DNA from: Fimbriimonadales bacterium | GTDB taxonomy: Bacteria > Armatimonadota > Fimbriimonadia > Fimbriimonadales > Fimbriimonadaceae | Assembly (NCBI GenBank): GCA_026392145.1 | Contig: JAPLCS010000234.1 | Span: forward strand, 1 to 8,001 | Direction of reading: 5' to 3' | DNA: 8,001 nt | In this document: piece after piece, positions 6,373-8,001 of the stretch | Position numbering within the stretch: position 1 is the stretch's first letter | Layout: each line of letters starts with the position of its first letter | Notes under the pieces: generated by a model | What the model was told of the DNA's origin: nothing | Database searches by the model: none | The model's input: only the letters and a program-made list of their open reading frames with translations | Translations under genes and position numbers: made by a program

Positions 6373-8001
6373 ATGAAATCAGGGAAGTTAGAAGTAGTCC
6401 AAGCGGTTCCTGGTTCCATGACACTCAGTCGGTTAGTGAATCGATTTGGTAAAAATGACTACGGCATTGTCACCGCTCTCAATGATCGATTACTAAACTC
6501 ATTGAAAAAGTCATTTGATGCAGATTCTTTGGTGGATGTGAAGTCATTCGGTGATGTGGTTCGCCAAATTTATTTTCAGACGGGCATCGGCACGCAGAGG
6601 TTGGCGAGTAGTCGTCAAACTCTTTCTGCTATTGGATTAGTTTGCCGTCACCTGCCCTCGGAGAGTCCCTTTGATTCAGTTGCAGACTTTCCTGGGTTTC
6701 ATGAATCTGTGGCCACTCTGCTAAAGGAGCTGGAACACTATGGAATTTTTGCATCCAACTTACGAGAACTTGCTGATCAAGTTGATGCTGATCTCGGCGA
6801 AAAGCTGGTTTCCTTGGCTTATATCGCTGAAGAAATAGCGGTACTGGCGGAGAAAGCCAACTCAATGTCAGCGAGTGCAATGATGCATCAATCGATGCAG
6901 AATTACCTTGAGCTTGACGGCCAGGAAATGCGACTGCTGGTTTTTGCAGAAAGTGAATTTCATCCCTTAGCGCTTGAATGGTTGCAGTGGCTGGTCAAGG
7001 AGGGGGCAGATGTTCAGATAATTTATGATCGCCATGCAACGAATGGCAAGATTTTTGAGCTTGCAACCAGGTCAATCAATGCTTTAGGCTTGGAGGCTAA
7101 AACTCCTGGCGAAGGCAACTTACTCACAAATAGGCTGTTTTGTGATGGTGCTTCAGGTACATTTGTTGGCAGCGAGCTAGAGTGGGTTGAAGTACATAAG
7201 TCAGGGGATTTGCTTTCTGAGTGTGAGTGGGCCGTTCGGAAGTGCTTGGAACTTGGGAACCAAGCAAAGATTGCTATTTTTTGTCGAAGCATTGAGCGAT
7301 ATGGACCGATTCTTAAGGCAACTTCGGATCAGTTTGATCTGCCGCTTGAAATCCGCCAGAGAGTCCCTCTGCTCACTAACGGATTTGTAAAATTTGTTAC
7401 GCTGGTATTGAGTTGTTTCGCTTCCAATGATGTACGTCAACTGCACAAACCATTGGGGATGAGCTATGTGGGCAGCGGAAAAGATCCAAGGATTGAGGAA
7501 GCTCATGCTTATTCAATCAACCAATGGGGCAGGCTGAGAGAACTTGTTGCAGATACTGTTGAAAATTTTGAATTGGGTGATTTAAGTGGAACTTTATTTG
7601 GACAGTCGACTGACCCTGAACAAGTAGCCCCTTTGCTAAATGGGAACTGTGACGGTAGTCAAAGTGACTTTTTGACCTCAGTTATTCGCCACTTACTTTT
7701 GAGCAGAGAGGATGCGATTCGACAGGATCGAACACCTGTGGATTGGCATGCGTGGCTTCGTAATTTCATTGAAACTTCTCCTGTGTTTCCGAAAATTCCC
7801 GAGTCGCCTACTCATGAACGAGATCAACGTGCCTTTACCTCGATGCTCTCGCATTTGGGGCAAGATGCAGTGGTTTGGCGAGCTGCTGAGTGCGAACCTA
7901 TTTCTTTTCGTCAGTGGTTAGACCACAGTTTGAAAATGCTAGAACATGCAACTGTTAGTCAACCTTCGGGTGGCGGAGACAGTGAGTTTGGAATCAAGGT
8001 G
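6373..8001 (+). CDS. AddB-like helicase/nuclease subunit (PD-(D/E)XK nuclease family protein), N-terminal 543 aa
   Basis: The frame stays open from the ATG at 6373 through the right edge, so only the front part of a protein that is usually about 1,000 aa is visible. It resembles the AddB/RecC group of recombination nucleases, which partner an AddA/UvrD-type helicase in processing double-strand ends. Supporting segments are: an N-terminal Walker A-like position VPGSMTL (12-18); an all-helical block including PFDSVADFPGFHESVATLLKELEHYGI, matching the usual FPGF-helix segment; a motif II-like stretch LLVFAESEFHPLALEWLQWL (188-207); and a second RecA-like segment, with GDLLSECEWAVRKCLELG followed by KIAIFCRSIERYGPIL (299-314) and PLLTNGFVKF. 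The Walker A lysine is missing (GSMTL where GSGKT is expected), so ATP hydrolysis by this subunit is doubtful. The PD-(D/E)XK nuclease domain, if present, lies beyond the window. No Shine-Dalgarno sequence precedes the start. Confidence 0.7.
   Translation, partial: MKSGKLEVVQAVPGSMTLSRLVNRFGKNDYGIVTALNDRLLNSLKKSFDADSLVDVKSFGDVVRQIYFQTGIGTQRLASSRQTLSAIGLVCRHLPSESPFDSVADFPGFHESVATLLKELEHYGIFASNLRELADQVDADLGEKLVSLAYIAEEIAVLAEKANSMSASAMMHQSMQNYLELDGQEMRLLVFAESEFHPLALEWLQWLVKEGADVQIIYDRHATNGKIFELATRSINALGLEAKTPGEGNLLTNRLFCDGASGTFVGSELEWVEVHKSGDLLSECEWAVRKCLELGNQAKIAIFCRSIERYGPILKATSDQFDLPLEIRQRVPLLTNGFVKFVTLVLSCFASNDVRQLHKPLGMSYVGSGKDPRIEEAHAYSINQWGRLRELVADTVENFELGDLSGTLFGQSTDPEQVAPLLNGNCDGSQSDFLTSVIRHLLLSREDAIRQDRTPVDWHAWLRNFIETSPVFPKIPESPTHERDQRAFTSMLSHLGQDAVVWRAAECEPISFRQWLDHSLKMLEHATVSQPSGGGDSEFGIKV

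Noticed and set aside
1..8001. Defence system, mobile element or CRISPR array
   Set aside because: No transposase, integrase, direct-repeat array or defence gene cassette is seen. The AddB-like protein alone fits housekeeping recombination repair.

Overview
The window is dense, ordinary-looking bacterial chromosome of moderate base composition (by eye about 45-47% G+C). Seven loci, one of them frameshifted, fill nearly all of it, with perhaps the first codons of an eighth at the left edge. There is no tRNA, rRNA, CRISPR array, insertion sequence or prophage gene. The source is a free-living bacterium, because it has VLCAD-type fatty-acid oxidation, a CpsG/ManB-type hexose phosphomutase and an exported PQQ-type sugar dehydrogenase relative. 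The phylum cannot be fixed from the sequence. Armatimonadota (Fimbriimonas-like) is only a weak guess from the gene mix.

Layout from left to right: a secreted DUF1287 protein (minus, GTG start); an acyl-CoA dehydrogenase of the VLCAD/ACAD9 type (plus); endonuclease IV (minus), with all nine metal ligands at the same residue numbers as in E. coli Nfo; a phosphomannomutase/phosphoglucomutase (plus); an exported sorbosone-dehydrogenase-like beta-propeller protein (plus) split by a frameshift near 5246; a small two-helix membrane protein with a possible PH-like domain (minus); and the first 543 codons of an AddB-like helicase/nuclease subunit (plus), which runs off the right edge.

Strands alternate almost gene by gene (- + - + + - +). 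Convergent stops lie only 1-2 bp apart and divergent starts are separated by 9-90 bp. Apart from the phosphomutase and sugar-dehydrogenase pair there is no sign of an operon, and the neighbours do not form one pathway. Two DNA-repair functions (Nfo and the AddB-like protein) are present but separated by about 3 kb.

I found no convincing new multi-gene system. The points worth a second look are the broken sugar dehydrogenase, the AddB-like protein whose Walker A motif lacks its lysine, and a symmetric AT-rich -10 element that could start both divergent genes at 6348/6373 with almost no leader.
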